From Tetranychus cinnabarinus (lineage: Eukaryota; Arthropoda; Arachnida; Trombidiformes; Tetranychidae), in the NCBI GenBank assembly GCA_022266195.1, contig WHVY01000001.1, forward strand, positions 5,270,001-5,334,000: DNA of 64,000 bases. The letters are read 5' to 3'. How positions within the stretch are numbered: the first letter of the stretch is position 1; every line of letters starts with the position of its first letter. The translations under genes were made by a program, and so were the position numbers. Below are positions 61,321-64,000 of the stretch, one piece after another. The notes below the pieces were generated by a model. That model searched no databases, was not told the origin of the DNA, and was given only the letters and a program-made list of their open reading frames with translations.

Positions 61321-61990
61321 CGATTAGAGCAAAATCGAATCACAGAATTACCTGCAAGAATTTTTTCAGCATTTAAACATCTCAGGAGATTGTAAGTATT
61401 ATCCTATTATAACTATCACTATTAATAACATTATTAATATTAATGGTTACACTTAACAACAAAGAAACAGTTAAAATTATGAAAGCTTAAGCAGTGCCAT
61501 CTTCATTATAATATTTCAATAGAAACATGTGATTTGCTTAATGGACCAATCACTAATATTGAATATTTTTCTTAAGAAATTACAATCGCCATTGAGATAA
61601 TGTCCTCATTTTTCAACGATCCTTAATTAATCCCGATTCCTTTGATTATCCAACGACTTAAATCGATTTCCTTTAGCAAAGTATCAATCAAAAAATCAGC
61701 TGGAAATGTCGTTTCAGGCTGAATCTTATCTTTTAACGAAGATTGAAAAGCACGAGAGTATTAATATACATCGCCCGGTGAGTAGTGACACTAACTATTT
61801 TCAGTATTGTCCATTATCTTCATAGTGACTGTATTTCAAGTTTTATATTAATCTTAATTTTATTTCGATTTAATTGTATTGCTTAGTTGGATTCTAATTT
61901 CTAACTCTATTTTACCAGGATTTGAGTCACAATCAAATATCCAAAGTTGCTGGTGATGCTTTTATGGACTCAAATCATTAACAACTCTGT
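61321..61990 (+). pseudogene. two intron-flanked Slit-type LRR exons, broken
   Basis: 61321-61392 is exactly 72 bp, bounded by ttttcag and gtaagt, and matches one LRR of the 51-kb gene with three visible substitutions. About 61921-61990 is bounded by ttaccag and gtaagt and matches the next LRR but lacks one G at its start and one T inside, so the frame is lost. Both boundaries fall at the phase-2 positions where Slit genes classically split their 24-residue LRRs. The next LRR and the LRRNT or LRRCT were not found nearby. It is either a decayed intron-bearing paralogue or an isolated duplicated piece. Confidence 0.8.
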
Positions 61991-64000
61991 AAGTAAATTT
62001 TTCTGTTTCCGTTCACCTCAACTCTAACTGTAGATTCGTTTTTAATCACAGTTGACATTTTTAATTGTTGCTCTTTTATTTTGCCCTGTTTTCAAGTTGT
62101 TCACAAGATTTCGCAAAGTAAAAACATTAATATTTTCGTTTTGTTCAATTCTTATTTCAGTTATTGTACACAGGTTATTAGGTGTTGGTTCCTGGTTTTT
62201 TTCAATGAAGATTGGTTGTTACGTTACGTCTTGTTTTGATGGTAACAAAATGTTGTGATATCTACACTTGCCTACACCTTGCTGCATGTCAAATTGGTCA
62301 ACTATTTTTTGATTTATTTAGATACATATGGGATTTATATTGAACAAGAAAATGAAGAAGAAAGTAAAGCAAACACAAGGAAAAAAAGTCAAAGTAGTGT
62401 TTCAGTGTTAATCATTGGAGGAAAAAGGATAAATTATCCGTCAAATTGTTGAACGGTAACATCATTGATCATCATCAGCAACTAATCACTTCGTTCACTT
62501 GAGCTACTACATTGGATAGTTTCATTTTAAAAGATTATTATTGTTATTACATATTACATATTGTAAAATGTGAGGCAAAAACAAATAAACAAGATGCTGA
62601 TGCTGATGGTGATGATGGTAATGATCGTTATTAGTTTTAAAATTTCACTTTCTCTAGTTTAATGATTTATAGTCAACAGTTAACACAAATAACTTGAAAT
62701 GGTGAAAATTATTTGGCACATTTGAAACATTTTTCATAAATCAATACTTTCGCCATTGAACGAGAAACAAAAAATGAAAATATAGTTGATCATCCATAAT
62801 CTTTCCATTACAAATCACTAATCAATCAATTGAACAACTGTATACAATAAAATTTGACAGAAGCCACTAAAAACCCAAAGACCTAAATAAGAAATTTGAC
62901 CTTTTCTGTACTTCGGTACTAGCTAATTGTTGAGTTAAGATGTTGATTGCAATTAGTTGAGATATGATACCATTTGCATTGCAACAAATTGTAAACAAAT
63001 TACTGTTTGATTCTTGTGTGAACCTTACAAGGCTCATGAATGTTTAACCCAATCTTTAGTTAATCAATATACACTTTGTATTATCGATTGTTATTCAATT
63101 GAATGTACAAAATCAATTAATTGTGCTGGCAAGCAATGAATAATGATTAATTGACTAACAATGATAATACCAGAGGTCAATCTGATCCAAGATCACAGTC
63201 CAGTCAAATTGAGATTTGCAATGTTTTAGCGACAATTTGATTCCAATTAATCAACCAGAAAAGACTAATCTCATCACAGTGTGATGATTGCTATGATTAC
63301 AATCTTGTTGACCAAATTGAAAAACATTATTTGATTATCTGTTCAATCATGTGTAGATCAAGAGAAAAGGTTGCGACTCACAATTAGTGAATTGCCGCTA
63401 TACCTCTACCTTTATTATCACAATTATTATCGAATCTTGTTAATGGCAATTCTCAATGTTGACCTAATTCAATCCACTCCAATAATAAACTACAATAACA
63501 AACAATGAAAGTAAACATTCCAATTGATCCCTAAAGGGTAATTGTATTGTAACACGCAATTTAGGTAACTGCAATGGTGATCAAATTGATTGATTAAATC
63601 TCATTTAGTGACTCACTAAAAATGAACATTTTAACACTCAAAATAATCATTTAGACATTTATTAGGATAAAAAGTCAGTCAATAAATGGTGAATCTCATT
63701 TAGCTTGAAGTTAAATTATGCTTATCCATATTAACTCGCAGTTATTTTGTATGTTTACCATTAGAGTTGATTTGCTTGTGAGTTTATTTAAATGTCAAAT
63801 TGGTATTTATTTGTTTCTCAAGAATGTTAATAACAATGAAAAATGGAAAGGGTTTTGCAAATTCAATTGTAAGTTTCCCTTTTCATTCCACAGTTCAAAA
63901 TGTCATTCTGTGTAAATCATTTCGCCTAGTTTGTAAATTCTTGATCAACATAGCAATGGAAATCAATTTTGCAAGGTAATGTGGTAATGAAAGAACAATT
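61991..64000. other. right edge, no gene recognised
   Basis: AT-rich. A frame near 62321-62452, preceded by an acceptor-like tttag and reading IEQENEEESKANTRKKSQSS, could be a terminal exon but has no recognised domain and no phase-matched partner. The rest shows nothing. Confidence 0.4.

Noticed and set aside
62255..62452. Possible terminal exon reading EQENEEESKANTRKK
   Set aside because: An acceptor-like site is present, but no partner exon or domain; evidence too thin to call.
1..64000. tRNA or rRNA genes, CRISPR arrays, bacterial operons
   Set aside because: No cloverleaf with a TTCRA arm, no spaced direct repeats and no ribosomal core sequence was recognised; a covariance-model scan would be decisive for tRNAs.

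Overview
The window reads as nuclear DNA of an arthropod, most likely a chelicerate of the mite type. It is AT-rich, its genes carry short GT-AG introns, and all recognisable proteins are metazoan (SMG8, insulin receptor substrate, FoxN, Krüppel-like factor, CRAL-TRIO, Slit-type LRR). The left edge ends in a Dscam-family gene whose constant part runs FnIII-FnIII-FnIII-TM-tail with no Ig domain between the FnIII domains. That layout is the one described for the short Dscams of chelicerates. The lineage call is inference.

Layout: (1) 1-9349, + strand, 3' part of the Dscam-like gene. (2) 10125-10625, +, a small secreted acidic orphan. (3) 11425-14833, +, SMG8 of the nonsense-mediated decay machinery. 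(4) 16599-18151, +, a short insulin receptor substrate (PH-PTB, one YxxM). (5) 19527-21672, -, a FoxN2/3 forkhead factor. (6) 23627-25885, -, a KLF10/11/cabut-like zinc-finger factor with a TATA box. (7) 26999-28395, -, a CRAL-TRIO protein. (8) 28.4-36.1 kb, a zone of local copies: a partly spliced retrocopy of the Dscam tail, split by a small TIR transposon, and a scrambled duplicate array of the CRAL-TRIO last exon. (9) 33862-52478, +, a Slit-derived secreted LRR protein, with a signal-peptide exon that appears to lie 17 kb upstream of the LRR exon. (10) 61321-61990, two intron-flanked LRR exons nearly identical to part of gene 9 but broken. The remaining stretches look non-coding.

The most notable points are these. 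The retrocopy keeps one 68-bp Dscam intron while lacking two others, so a transcript retaining that intron once existed; it would encode a form without the membrane anchor. SMG8 and IRS, which are unrelated, share a multi-block upstream sequence. The Slit-type LRR module exists once as an uninterrupted exon and once as canonical 72-bp LRR exons. Three genes in 64 kb have shed partial local copies.

Exon boundaries were assigned by eye from splice consensus and reading phase. All homology statements rest on recognising family motifs; no search was run.
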